NCBI RefSeq assembly: GCF_013393345.1
Contig: NZ_QJRF01000077.1
Span: 1 to 35,078 of the forward strand
Direction of reading: 5' to 3'
Source of the DNA: Pseudomonas taiwanensis
GTDB lineage: Bacteria > Pseudomonadota > Gammaproteobacteria > Pseudomonadales > Pseudomonadaceae
DNA: 35,078 bases
The translations under genes were made by a program, and so were the position numbers. Of this stretch, positions 1-7,934 are shown piece after piece. The notes beneath the pieces were generated by a model that ran no database searches, was not told the origin of the DNA, and saw nothing but the letters and a program-made list of their open reading frames with translations. Every line of letters starts with the position of its first letter. Position 1 is the stretch's first letter.

Positions 1-1367
1 GCGTTGACCCACACGGTGCCGGCCTCGATGCGCGGAACCAGGTTCATCGCCTTGGACAGGTCGTTGGTCCACAGGCTGGCGGCCAGGCCGTACACGCTGT
101 CGTTGGCCAGTTCGATCATGGCGTCCTCATCGGTGAAGGGGATCACCGACAGCACCGGGCCGAAGACTTCCTCGCGCGACACGGTCATCTCGTGGTTCAC
201 GTCGGCCAGCACAGTGGGCTGGACGAAGAAGCCGTCGCCTTCCAGACGCTCGCCACCGGCGACCACGCGGGCGCCTTCCTGGCGGGCCAGGTCGATGTGC
301 TTGAGCACGTTCTGCTGCTGCTTGAATGACACCAGCGGGTTGATCGCCGCGTCCTGGTCCATGCCCGGACCGATGGACAGGCCCTTCACCGCAGCGGCCA
401 GACCCTGAACGAAAGGCTCGTAGATGGACTGGTGCACGTAGAAGCGCGAGGCCGCGGCGCAGACCTGGCCGTTGTTCAGCAGGCCGCCGAGCAGCGCGCC
501 CTGCACGGCCTTCTCCACATCGGCATCGGCCAGCAGGATCATCGGGTTCTTGCCACCCAGCTCCAGGGCGAAGCGGGTCATGTTCTCCATGCAGGCCACG
601 CCGACGCTCTTGCCCACGGCGGTGGAACCGGTGAAGGACACCTTGCTGATCAGCGGGTGCGACGCCAGGGCGTTGCCCACGGTGCTGCCGCCGCCGGTGA
701 CGACGTTGAACACGCCGGCCGGGATGCCCGCTTCGAAGGCCAGTTCGGCCAGGCGCAGGGCGGTCAGCGGGGTTTCGCTGGCGGGCTTGATGACCACGGT
801 GCAGCCGGTAGCCAGCGCCGGCATGGCCTTCCAGGTGGTGATCATCAGCGGGAAGTTCCACGGCACGATGCCGGCAACCACGCCCACCGGCTCACGACGA
901 GCGAAGGCGGTGAAGCGCGAGCCCGGCGGGATCGGGATGGACACGTCCATGGTCTGACCTTCGATCTTGGTCGCCCAGCCGGCCATGTAGCGCATGAACT
1001 CGACAGTGGCGCCGACGTCCAGCATGCGCGACATGTTGATCGACTTGCCCTGGCTCAGGGTTTCCAGCTGGGCCAGTTCTTCCGCGTTCTCTTCCACCAG
1101 GGTGGCGAAACGCAGCAGGATACGCTCGCGGTCGGCCGGACGCAGGCCGGACCACACGCGGGACTTGAACGCCTGGTGGGCGGACTTCACAGCGCGATCC
1201 AGGTACTCCAGCGGCGCGTCGGGCACGTGGGAGATGGCTTCGCCGGTGGCGGGGTTCAGTACCGGGGTGGTCGCGCCTTCCGGCAGCACCCATTGACCGT
1301 CGATGAAGCAGCCGTGGCGACGCTCCAGGAATGCCGCGACCTGCGGCAGGATTTCAACCTTGCTCAT
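1..1367 (-). CDS. feaB: Phenylacetaldehyde dehydrogenase (FeaB/PeaE-like), C-terminus cut by window edge
   Basis: An NAD(P)-dependent aldehyde dehydrogenase whose last residues lie beyond base 1; 455 codons are visible of about 495 usual. Translation from the ATG at 1367 shows the family landmarks in order: the PWNFP motif with Asn171, the FTGSTAVGK loop near 246-253, the general base Glu269 in LELGGK, and the nucleophile Cys303 in GQVCAA. A GAGGA ribosome site sits just upstream. The sequence resembles FeaB/StyD-type enzymes that oxidise phenylacetaldehyde to phenylacetate. The neighbours (periplasmic cytochrome c, FeaR-like regulator, paa genes) fit conversion of phenylethylamine to phenylacetate. 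That substrate is inferred from context; a betaine- or other aromatic-aldehyde dehydrogenase is the alternative. A GC-rich hairpin (1390-1407) separates it from the upstream cytochrome gene. Confidence 0.85.
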   Translation of the reverse strand, partial: MSKVEILPQVAAFLERRHGCFIDGQWVLPEGATTPVLNPATGEAISHVPDAPLEYLDRAVKSAHQAFKSRVWSGLRPADRERILLRFATLVEENAEELAQLETLSQGKSINMSRMLDVGATVEFMRYMAGWATKIEGQTMDVSIPIPPGSRFTAFARREPVGVVAGIVPWNFPLMITTWKAMPALATGCTVVIKPASETPLTALRLAELAFEAGIPAGVFNVVTGGGSTVGNALASHPLISKVSFTGSTAVGKSVGVACMENMTRFALELGGKNPMILLADADVEKAVQGALLGGLLNNGQVCAAASRFYVHQSIYEPFVQGLAAAVKGLSIGPGMDQDAAINPLVSFKQQQNVLKHIDLARQEGARVVAGGERLEGDGFFVQPTVLADVNHEMTVSREEVFGPVLSVIPFTDEDAMIELANDSVYGLAASLWTNDLSKAMNLVPRIEAGTVWVN

Positions 1368-1389
1368 GCTCGATCCTCTTCATTCGTGG

Positions 1390-1407
1390 GCCGGGCGCCT
1401 GCCCGGC
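1390..1407 (-). other. GC-rich hairpin between cytochrome c and aldehyde dehydrogenase genes
   Basis: Perfect 7-base arms (GCCGGGC / GCCCGGC) around a 4-base loop lie between the cytochrome stop codon and the dehydrogenase ribosome site. There is no U-tract, so it is more likely an mRNA-stabilising or processing stem that tunes expression of the two genes than a full terminator. Confidence 0.5.
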
Positions 1408-1414
1408 ACCATCA

Positions 1415-1807
1415 TTATTTCTGTGCGCCCAGGAAGCAGCCGACCGCGCGACGCCCGTCGACGTCGGCCATCCCGGCATAGGGCATGTAGGTGCCGGCGA
1501 CGAAGGACTGGGGCTGGGCGATGAACTGCTCCAGGCTGTCCAGCTTCCATTCCACCGCTTTGGTCTTCATCGCCTGGGAGTAGCTGAAACCGGCCAGGCT
1601 GCCGGATTTGCGGCCATACAGGCCGTGCAGGTTGGGACCCATCATGGCCGGGCCACCCTGTTTGGCCGAATGGCACACCGAGCAGTCGCTGCCGAACAGC
1701 GCCTCGCCCTTCTGCACCTGTTCCGGCGCGCAATCCGCCGCCAGCGCCGACTGGGCCATCAGCAGCGACAATACGCCGAACAGCAGCCCCTTGTTGTGTT
1801 TGTACAT
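1415..1807 (-). CDS. Exported mono-haem cytochrome c (class I)
   Basis: A 130-residue precursor. Residues 1-23 form a Sec signal peptide (basic KHNK start, hydrophobic core, ALA-A cleavage site). The haem attachment motif CSVCH is at 42-46 and the likely distal ligand Met108 is in GTYMPYAG, so this is a small soluble periplasmic class I cytochrome. The start at 1807 is chosen because it gives the signal peptide and has a GAGGTAG ribosome site; the reading frame continues further upstream but only through repeat sequence. It is upstream of, and apparently cotranscribed with, the aldehyde dehydrogenase. Quinohaemoprotein amine dehydrogenases of Pseudomonas pass electrons to such cytochromes, so I infer that it accepts electrons from a periplasmic amine dehydrogenase encoded beyond the left edge. 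Confidence 0.85.
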   Translation of the reverse strand: MYKHNKGLLFGVLSLLMAQSALAADCAPEQVQKGEALFGSDCSVCHSAKQGGPAMMGPNLHGLYGRKSGSLAGFSYSQAMKTKAVEWKLDSLEQFIAQPQSFVAGTYMPYAGMADVDGRRAVGCFLGAQK

Positions 1808-1910
1808 CGACTTGCTACCTCGATCATCACAAGCCCGCCCGCGCAACCACGACGGCACGCGCGGAAGCAGGGCCGATGTCCGGATTCTCGGCGCTGGAGG
1901 GGATCGAGGT

Positions 1911-1926
1911 TTTTTTGTCTGTGCCA
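1911..1926 (-). promoter_or_regulatory. Candidate FeaR binding half-site
   Basis: On the minus strand the sequence reads TGGCA, eight bases, then AAA. This matches the TGNCA-N8-AAA pattern I recall for E. coli FeaR at tynA and feaB. It lies about 105 bases upstream of the cytochrome start codon, a sensible activator position, and a FeaR-like regulator is encoded next door. The motif is short, so a chance match is possible. Confidence 0.35.
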
Positions 1927-1977
1927 GTCGTGTTGGCAGGGCTGCCAGACAGGCCGGGGGGCGGGCGATAAACACCC

Positions 1978-2341
1978 GTAGGGGCCAATTCATTCGCCAA
2001 GCAGGACGCAGTCCTGCCCCAAGGCCCCAGGGGGCAGCTGCGCTGCCCATCGCGATTGAAATCGCCCCCACAAAAAGAAGACCAAGCCGGAACGCCGAGG
2101 GGCTGGTAAACACCTGTGGGGGCGAATTCATTCGCTAAGCAGGACACAGTCCTGCCCTAAGGCCCCAGGGGGCAGCTGCGCTGCCCATCGCGATTGAAAT
2201 CGCTCCCACAAAAAAGGCAGGCAAGCCGGAATGTCGGGGGGCTGGCCCAGCACCTGTGGGGGCGAATTCATTCGCTGAGCAGGACGCAGTCCTGCCTCAG
2301 GGGCAGCTGCGCTGCCCTTGGCGATTGAAATCGCCCCTACA
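1978..2341. repeat. Three tandem REPIN-like units (period about 137-140 bases)
   Basis: Units lie at 1978-2072, 2115-2210 and 2255-2341. Each begins with a REP-like arm (GGGGGCGAATTCATTCGC or variant) and ends with an inverted relative (GCGATTGAAATCGC followed by CCCCCACA or a variant). Between the arms are two more hairpins: GCAGGAC/GTCCTGC, and GGGCAGC/GCTGCCC (last arms shared by all units). The spacers between units also match (AAGCCGGAA... CACCTG), so the array has grown by tandem duplication. Such elements are non-autonomous and spread by RAYT transposases encoded elsewhere. Confidence 0.8.
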
Positions 2342-2368
2342 GGGAGATCGCCCCTGAGCGGATCGCGA

Positions 2369-3289
2369 TCAACCCTGGCTGTACTGCTTGCGGTACTCGC
2401 TGGGGGATACGCCGAAACGTGCCTTGAAGGCCGTGGAGAAGTAGCTGGAATCGGTGAAACCCCAGGCGTAGCCAAGGGCGGATAGCTTCTGCTCGCCACT
2501 GGAGTGACGCAGGCTCTCGGCGCAGAAGTCCAGGCGGCGGTTCTTGATGTATTGCGCCACCACCAGGCCCTTCTTGGCGAACATGCGATAGAGGCCACGC
2601 ACCGAAACCCCCACCTCGCGGGCGATGGTTTCCGGGCAGAGTTCTTCGGCGCAGATGTTCTCGTCGATGAAGCGCAGGGTCTTGCGGAACAGTCGCTCGT
2701 GGGCATCCTGCTCGACTTCGGCGGCGCCCAGGGCCGGGCGCAGCAGGCTGATCATCGCCTCCAGGGTGGCCTCGCTCTCGGGCAGGCTGAGGCTGTCCTG
2801 GCGGGTTGATTCGATGATCAGCCGGTTGGCCATCACCGCCACTGGCGAGCTGGCCGGAATGCGCTGGGCGCAGCGCACGCCGGTGAAGCGCAGGCCCTGC
2901 TCGACGATGTGGCGCGGCACGATCAGCGAAAGCTGGCGGGAATTCTCGTGATAAACGAAATCACTGGGCAGGGTGGAGTCGATCAGGGTGATGTCACCCG
3001 GCGCCAGCTCGATGCTGTTACCGCCCTGCTCCATGCCTGCGCGGCCGGCCAGCTGGAAGGCCAGGTAGAAATGCTTGCCTTCGCTCTGCGCCACTTCCTT
3101 CGGGGTGCGGTACAGGCGCGCCTGGGCCACGTCCACGAAGCTCAGCTTGATGGCACCGGCCTTGTACTCGCGGATCGAGCCGGAAAACTCCGAGCCAAGC
3201 AGCTTGGCGCCGAAGCGTCCGCAGACCTGGTTGATACCTTGCAGCCACTCGTCGAAGCGGTCTGCCCTCACTGATTGTGCACTCATCAT
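2369..3289 (-). CDS. feaR: AraC-family transcriptional regulator, FeaR-like
   Basis: 306 residues, close to the about 300 of E. coli FeaR, the activator of phenylethylamine/tyramine oxidation genes. The N-terminal part (about 20-180) is an AraC-type sensing domain with the SFVDVAQARLYRTP and LAFQLAGRAGMEQGG stretches seen in FeaR-like proteins. The C-terminal part (about 205-306) contains two helix-turn-helix units and ends in the AraC signature around GFTDSSYFSTAFKARFGVSP. Two adjacent ATGs (3289, 3286) are possible starts; GAGAAAG lies just upstream. It stands alone on the minus strand between paaX and the repeats. Likely role: activating the cytochrome/aldehyde dehydrogenase genes when aromatic amines or aldehydes are present. 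The ligand is not determined by the sequence. Confidence 0.8.
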   Translation of the reverse strand: MMSAQSVRADRFDEWLQGINQVCGRFGAKLLGSEFSGSIREYKAGAIKLSFVDVAQARLYRTPKEVAQSEGKHFYLAFQLAGRAGMEQGGNSIELAPGDITLIDSTLPSDFVYHENSRQLSLIVPRHIVEQGLRFTGVRCAQRIPASSPVAVMANRLIIESTRQDSLSLPESEATLEAMISLLRPALGAAEVEQDAHERLFRKTLRFIDENICAEELCPETIAREVGVSVRGLYRMFAKKGLVVAQYIKNRRLDFCAESLRHSSGEQKLSALGYAWGFTDSSYFSTAFKARFGVSPSEYRKQYSQG

Positions 3290-3382
3290 GGCTTTCTCAG
3301 CCTCACGCTAGGCGTTGTTCTTGTTATCCGGCGCTGCCGGGTTCACCTCGTCCGTGACTGCCGCCCGCTTGGGGCGACTGCT

Positions 3383-4312
3383 TTACCTCAATCCACCGAA
3401 TCGCTGATAGAAGCTCTCTCCGGCATCAGGCAACGGACCATCCGCGGTTTCCAGTGCCGCGTTCAGCCATTCCTCTGCCTTGGCGAAGATGAGGCGGTAG
3501 ATATTGCGGCAAAGCTGGCGCGCCGCGCGGCCTTCCCAATCGCCCGGAAGGAGCTCATCGGGCAGTTGCGGGTCACGCAGCAGCAATTTGCGGTATTCGT
3601 GGATCAGCAAGGTTCGGGCCACAAAGCAGTCGGCCGGCTGCAGGTTTTCCTGCTCGCGCAGCGCTTGCCAGAGCGGGCGGAACAGCTGGATGAACTCGCT
3701 GTAGTGCGTACCCAGCTCATCGATGTTCCAGCTCTCGCGAACCTGCATGCGCAGGGCCTTGGAGGCCAGCACGTCCTGGGAACGGGTCTCGAAGATGATG
3801 CTGTCTTCAACGGCATCCAGTTCCTGCAGGGTGGCGGTCAGGTCCACCCGGTCGCAGCGTGGGTTGGCCAGCACGGTGGGCGAAATCGCACCAAAACCTT
3901 GCCACTCCAGCTCTTCACGCACCTGTTTGCGCTTGTCCTGGGGCAACTGGGACAGCATCACCAGGGACCAGGCGCCATCCCAGGCCGGGACGCTGGAGCT
4001 GTACACCCGCTTGAAAGCCTTCTCGAACCGCCGACGGCCGGTGCCGGTCAGGCTGTAGTAGCTGCGCCGGCCAACCTTCTCGGCGCTCAGCCAGCCTTCC
4101 TTGGTCAGGCGGAAGATGGAGGTACGGATCAGCCGCTCGTTGATGCCCATGGGCTCCAGCAACTGGATCAGGCTACCCAGCCAGACTGTGCCGCCGTGCG
4201 GTTCGATGGCATCGCCGTAGAGGGTGATGATCAGCGAACTGGCACGAATGGGCGTCTGCTGCTGGAAGCGGGTGACGAGTTGATCCAAGGGCACGAGCGA
4301 AGTCATGGGCAT
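3383..4312 (-). CDS. paaX: Phenylacetyl-CoA-responsive repressor PaaX
   Basis: 309 residues from the ATG at 4312 (or 307 from 4306, nearly the same as known PaaX proteins; neither has a strong ribosome site). The N-terminal region (about 24-92) is the characteristic winged helix, including ASSLIITLYGDAIEPHGG and NERLIRTSIFRL, and the rest is the PaaX central and C-terminal domains. PaaX is known to repress paa promoters and to be released by phenylacetyl-CoA, the product of PaaK. Here it is followed by feaR and preceded by paaY and paaN on the same strand. An 85-base gap separates it from paaY, with a weak CGGGG/CCCCG stem but no clear terminator. Identification is secure; the exact start is not. 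Confidence 0.95.
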   Translation of the reverse strand: MPMTSLVPLDQLVTRFQQQTPIRASSLIITLYGDAIEPHGGTVWLGSLIQLLEPMGINERLIRTSIFRLTKEGWLSAEKVGRRSYYSLTGTGRRRFEKAFKRVYSSSVPAWDGAWSLVMLSQLPQDKRKQVREELEWQGFGAISPTVLANPRCDRVDLTATLQELDAVEDSIIFETRSQDVLASKALRMQVRESWNIDELGTHYSEFIQLFRPLWQALREQENLQPADCFVARTLLIHEYRKLLLRDPQLPDELLPGDWEGRAARQLCRNIYRLIFAKAEEWLNAALETADGPLPDAGESFYQRFGGLR

Positions 4313-4397
4313 GCTGGAAACGAAAAAGATGCCGAATATACCCGCAGGCTTATCGGCATGACCATCGGGGAACGCCCCCGGTGTGCGAAGACCGCAC

Positions 4398-4997
4398 TCA
4401 TTGCGACGAAGTACCTTTCGGACGCACCCCACGATCGGCTATGCGCGGCCGGTCTGTCTCCACCTCGGCGAGGGGCTCGCAGACTTCCAGGCTGGCCAGG
4501 CAACGCTGGGCCAGTTGCTGGTATTCGCGGGTACCGGCCTGTTTCCAGGCCACTTCTTCGTCGCTCAGGCTGCGCTTGACCTGCGCCGGAGCGCCCATCA
4601 CCAGGGACTGCGCTTCGCAGCTGAAGCCGGCCTTGACGAAGGCGGTGGCGGAAACGAAGGAGCGCGCACCGATCCGCGCGCCGTCCATCACCACCGCGTT
4701 CATTCCTACCAGCGCGTCTTCACCGATGCGGCAGCCGTGCAATACGGCACCGTGGCCGATGTGGCCATTGCGCTCGACCACGGTGTCGCTCTCGGGAAAG
4801 CCGTGCATCACGCAGGTGTCCTGGATGTTGGCGCCCTCCTCCAGGATGATCCGGCCGAAGTCGCCCCGCAGGCTGGCCAGGGGACCGACGTAACAGCCCG
4901 GCCCGATGATCACGTCACCGATCAGCACGGCGCTGGGGTGCACATAGGCGGTGGGATGCACCACCGGGGTCAATCCATCGAGGCTGTAGCAGGTCAT
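4398..4997 (-). CDS. paaY: PaaY, hexapeptide-repeat thioesterase
   Basis: 199 residues of left-handed beta-helix repeats of the gamma-carbonic-anhydrase/LbH type. Putative metal-binding histidines are His65, His82 and His87, the last two with the five-residue spacing typical of the family. PaaY is described as a thioesterase that hydrolyses dead-end CoA thioesters made when the phenylacetate pathway stalls, freeing coenzyme A. The start at 4997 has an AAGGAG ribosome site and lies only 25 bases after the paaN stop codon, so the two are cotranscribed. The C-terminal tail beyond about residue 160 is helical and acidic or basic by turns. Confidence 0.93.
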   Translation of the reverse strand: MTCYSLDGLTPVVHPTAYVHPSAVLIGDVIIGPGCYVGPLASLRGDFGRIILEEGANIQDTCVMHGFPESDTVVERNGHIGHGAVLHGCRIGEDALVGMNAVVMDGARIGARSFVSATAFVKAGFSCEAQSLVMGAPAQVKRSLSDEEVAWKQAGTREYQQLAQRCLASLEVCEPLAEVETDRPRIADRGVRPKGTSSQ

Positions 4998-5022
4998 CGC
5001 AGGGCTCCTTCTTCTTATAGGC

Positions 5023-6708
5023 TCACGCCGCGCCGTGGCGGCGGCTCTGCACGGTGACGAAGCGACGGGCGACGAAGGCACCATCGGTGATCGAGGCGTT
5101 CGCCGCCGGGTTGCCGCCACTGGCATGGAAGTCGCTGAAGGCCGCGGACTGGTTGACGAACACACCGCCGTCGAAGTTGACCGACAGCGCCACGGCAACG
5201 TCCTGGGACAGTTGCTCGGCCTGGTCCAGAACCGCCTCGTCAGTGGAGTACACGCCCAGGGTCAGAGCGCCCTTCTCGGCGATCACCTCACCGGCCAGGC
5301 GCAGGCTGTGCGCGGTGTCGTCAGTGGCAATGACGAAGGCGATGGGGCCGAAGCGTTCTTCGGAATAGGCATCGCGGTCGGCGGCATCCACCTTCAGCAG
5401 CAGGGGCGTATGGACGCGCGCGCCGGGGAACTGCGGATGCTCGCGGGCCTCGCTGTCCAGCAACACCTCGCCCAGTTGGCGGCAAGCCTGGATGCGTTGG
5501 GCGGTGGCCTCGGACTGGATGGCGCCGATTACCGCACAGGCACGCTCGTTGTCGGTGAGGAAGCTGCGCACAGCGCTGGCCAGCGTCTGGGCGACCTCGT
5601 CGAAGCTCAGTTGCTCGTCACCGTTGCGGATACCACCGCGCGGCACGTAGATGGCCTGGGTGGTGGTGCACATCTGTCCCGAATAGAGGCTCAGGGAGAA
5701 GGCGAGATTACGCGCCACGGCCTTGATGTCGCGCACGCTGTCGATGATCACGCTGTTGATGCCGGCCTTCTCGGTGAAGACCTGGGCCTGGCGGGCGTTG
5801 TCTTCCAGCCAGTTGCCGAAAGCGCTGGAGCCGGTGAAGTCCACCAGCTTGACGCGCGGGTCCAGGGCCAGGCGCTGGCTTACGGGTGCTTCCGGGGTGT
5901 CCACCACGAGGCTGACCAGGGCCGGATCGAAGCCCAGTTCAGCCAACACGTCCTGGGCGACCTTGACGCTCATGGCCACCGGCAGGATGGAGCCCGGGTG
6001 CGCCTTGACCAGTACCGGGTTGCCGGTAGCGAGGCTGGCGAACAGGCCGGGATAGGTGTTCCAGGTGGGGAATGTCGAGCAGGCGATCACCAGCGACAGG
6101 CCGCGCGGAACGATGTGCCAGCGCTTGTCCAGGACCAGCGGGTCCTGCTTGCCCTGGGGTTTGGTCCAGCGCGCCGCTTCCGGCACCTCGGCCATGGCGC
6201 GCCAGGCATAGGCCAGCACTTCCAGGCCACGGTCCTGCGCGTGGGGACCGCCGGCCTGGAAGGCCATCATGTAGGCCTGGCCGCTGGTGTGCATCACGGC
6301 ATGGGCCAGTGTCGGGCTGAGGGCGTTCAGGCGCTGGAGGATTTCCAGGCACGCACCGACCCGCGCTTTCGGGCCGGCATCTCGCCAGGCCGGTAGCGCA
6401 GCCTGCTGGCGCGAAAGCAGCGCGTCGGCGTCGTACTGGTCGTAGCTCACATTCAGATCGAAGCCATAGGGCGAACGCTCGGCACCCGCGCGACCGACAG
6501 ATTGCGGCCCCTCCAGGACGAAGTGCTGACCCAGCAACGCCTCGAAGGCGGCCTGGGCCCCCTTCACTGCTTCTTCCGGGTACTGCTTGAGGCTTTCCGG
6601 GAAGGGCGACCAGTAGCCGCGCTCGCTGATGGCCTGGACGGCGCGCTCGAGGGTGCCGCGATGGTGCTCGAACAGCTCGAGGGCGGCGGCGCGGGCAGTG
6701 GTCGACAT
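5023..6708 (-). CDS. paaN: PaaN, stand-alone aldehyde dehydrogenase of phenylacetate ring cleavage
   Basis: 561 residues from the ATG at 6708 (ribosome site AGGAGT). The frame runs 45 bases further upstream, but that part is rich in Ser and Arg, without a ribosome site. The enzyme is an aldehyde dehydrogenase with general base Glu313 (TEKAGIN) and nucleophile Cys347 (GQMCTTT). It matches the PaaN branch, about 550 residues, proposed to oxidise the open-chain semialdehyde formed after opening of oxepin-CoA. Unlike PaaZ, it has no C-terminal MaoC hydratase domain, so the hydrolytic ring-opening step needs another protein. It is first in a paaN-paaY(-paaX) transcript, divergent from paaF across a 408-base control region. 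Confidence 0.88.
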   Translation of the reverse strand: MSTTARAAALELFEHHRGTLERAVQAISERGYWSPFPESLKQYPEEAVKGAQAAFEALLGQHFVLEGPQSVGRAGAERSPYGFDLNVSYDQYDADALLSRQQAALPAWRDAGPKARVGACLEILQRLNALSPTLAHAVMHTSGQAYMMAFQAGGPHAQDRGLEVLAYAWRAMAEVPEAARWTKPQGKQDPLVLDKRWHIVPRGLSLVIACSTFPTWNTYPGLFASLATGNPVLVKAHPGSILPVAMSVKVAQDVLAELGFDPALVSLVVDTPEAPVSQRLALDPRVKLVDFTGSSAFGNWLEDNARQAQVFTEKAGINSVIIDSVRDIKAVARNLAFSLSLYSGQMCTTTQAIYVPRGGIRNGDEQLSFDEVAQTLASAVRSFLTDNERACAVIGAIQSEATAQRIQACRQLGEVLLDSEAREHPQFPGARVHTPLLLKVDAADRDAYSEERFGPIAFVIATDDTAHSLRLAGEVIAEKGALTLGVYSTDEAVLDQAEQLSQDVAVALSVNFDGGVFVNQSAAFSDFHASGGNPAANASITDGAFVARRFVTVQSRRHGAA

Positions 6709-6774
6709 GGAAGAACTCCTCAACAGACAAGATGAAACCACAAGGTGGCGCAAAGCGATTCGCTTGATGGTGAA

Positions 6775-6785
6775 TTTTGTATCAC
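6775..6785 (-). promoter_or_regulatory. Candidate PaaX operator copy 1
   Basis: On the minus strand this reads GTGATACAAAA, 10 of 11 identical to a second copy at 6979-6989. With flanks it partly resembles the E. coli PaaX pattern built on TGATTC. It lies about 70 bases upstream of the paaN start codon, where it could control that promoter. Assigned by position and repetition only. Confidence 0.3.
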
Positions 6786-6972
6786 ATCATTCTGCAACAT
6801 TAAAGCTTCAGTGCCTGTATCAGATGACGACCGGTCATCGGCACGTCTTTCGCACCCTAAAACGGCGATAAACCCCAGAAAATACGGCGCTCACATGCAC
6901 TGAACAGCGCCTGGCAATCTGTCCTTTGGTAGTAAAGACAGGCAGCATGAGACACATAAATCATATCCATCA

Positions 6973-7002
6973 TTCTTGTTTTGTATCGCTTTGTGGTTAT
7001 AC
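6973..7002 (+). promoter_or_regulatory. Candidate paaF promoter overlapped by operator-like element
   Basis: A TTATAC box (6997-7002) is preceded at 18 bases by TTCTTG (6973-6978), a passable sigma-70 promoter. The second copy of the 11-base element (GCGATACAAAA on the minus strand, 6979-6989) lies in the spacer, where a bound repressor would block polymerase. The leader to the paaF start would be about 105 bases. Confidence 0.35.
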
Positions 7003-7116
7003 TCCGGCCAAAGTCGCCCCGCCCTCAGCGCGGCAGACACAGGAACGGACTCCACCCCGAACCCACTTATAAGAGCGGCTCGCAAAGGCCGCGCGTGCAC
7101 CTGAGGAAGAGTCGAC

Positions 7117-7890
7117 ATGCCTCGTACCCTTGCTGTCCTGCCGCCCGAGCAGGGTGTCCGTCTGATCACCCTGCAGCGCCCGGAAGCGCTCAACGCGCTC
7201 AATACCGAGCTGCTGGGTGAGCTGGCCGCCGAACTGGACGCCGCCGAGCAGGACGCCGAGACCCGCGTCGTGGTCATCACCGGCAGCCGCAAGGCTTTCG
7301 CCGCCGGCGCCGATATCAAGGAAATGGCCGAGCGCGACCTGGTAGGCATCCTCAATGACCCGCGCCTGGCCCACTGGCAGCGCATCACCCGTTTCAGCAA
7401 GCCGCTGATCGCCGCCATCAATGGCTTCTGCCTGGGCGGCGGCTGCGAGCTGGCCATGCACGCCGACATCCTCATCGCCGGCGAAGACGCCCGCTTCGGC
7501 CAGCCGGAGATCAACCTCGGGATCATGCCCGGTGCCGGCGGTACCCAGCGCCTGCTGCGCGCGGTCGGCAAATCCCTGGCCATGCAGATGGTGCTCACCG
7601 GCGAAGCCATCGACGCTCGCCACGCCCAGCGCGCCGGCCTGGTCAGCGAAGTGACCCAACCCGAGTTCACCGTCGAGCGCGCTATCGCCATCGGCCGTGT
7701 CATCGCCCAGAAGGCACCGCTGGCGGTGCGTCTCGCCAAGGAAGCACTGCTCAAGGCCGAAGACACCGATCTGGCCAGCGGCCTGCGCTTCGAGCGCCAC
7801 GCTTTCACCCTGCTGGCCGGCACCCGCGACCGCGAGGAAGGCATCCGCGCCTTCCAGGAAAAGCGCCGCCCCGAATTCACCGGCCAGTAA
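7117..7890 (+). CDS. paaF: PaaF, 2,3-dehydroadipyl-CoA hydratase
   Basis: 257 residues of the crotonase (enoyl-CoA hydratase/isomerase) fold, opening the plus-strand paa operon behind a GAGGAAG ribosome site. The oxyanion-hole region is FAAGADI (61-67) and the GGGCEL turn lies at 107-112. The catalytic Glu131 is in FGQPEINLGIMPGAGG. The second glutamate used by mitochondrial crotonase is replaced by Gln157 (SLAMQMVLTG); E. coli PaaF also lacks it as I remember, so this is family-typical. PaaF hydrates 2,3-dehydroadipyl-CoA to 3-hydroxyadipyl-CoA, feeding PaaH. The gap to paaG is 44 bases. Confidence 0.93.
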   Translation: MPRTLAVLPPEQGVRLITLQRPEALNALNTELLGELAAELDAAEQDAETRVVVITGSRKAFAAGADIKEMAERDLVGILNDPRLAHWQRITRFSKPLIAAINGFCLGGGCELAMHADILIAGEDARFGQPEINLGIMPGAGGTQRLLRAVGKSLAMQMVLTGEAIDARHAQRAGLVSEVTQPEFTVERAIAIGRVIAQKAPLAVRLAKEALLKAEDTDLASGLRFERHAFTLLAGTRDREEGIRAFQEKRRPEFTGQ

Positions 7891-7934
7891 GCACTGACCG
7901 CCCACTCCTTCGAACTCCATAGAGCGCCAGAGCC

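Larger units (their letters stand above)
1808..2368. other. 561-base intergenic region: control region plus tandem REPIN-like repeats
   Basis: No gene is supported here. Bases 1808-1977 carry the cytochrome ribosome site and a candidate FeaR site. Bases 1978-2341 hold three tandem copies of a palindrome-rich repeat. Open frames crossing this region read through repeats and show no protein-like composition. Confidence 0.7.
6709..7116. promoter_or_regulatory. Divergent paaN / paaF control region
   Basis: 408 bases without a supported gene, more AT-rich than its flanks. It holds two copies of an 11-base element (6775-6785 and 6979-6989), a GATGAC/GTCATC dyad (6823-6839) centred on GACCGGTC, a candidate promoter for paaF (6973-7002), and the paaF ribosome site GAGGAAG. 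The region must serve both divergent operons, and PaaX is the expected regulator. Confidence 0.6.

Noticed and set aside
1827-2147. Small frames through the repeat region (for example 106 codons, minus strand)
   Set aside because: They consist of translated REPIN sequence (SCLANEFAPTG-type repeats) and do not look like a gene.
1978-2341. Regularly spaced repeats resembling a CRISPR array
   Set aside because: Units are 87-96 bases, internally palindromic, with spacers that are themselves repeated, and no cas gene is nearby; they fit REPINs.
7117-7890. PaaF inactivated by loss of the second catalytic glutamate (Gln157)
   Set aside because: As I recall, E. coli PaaF also lacks a glutamate there, so this is normal for the family and not damage.
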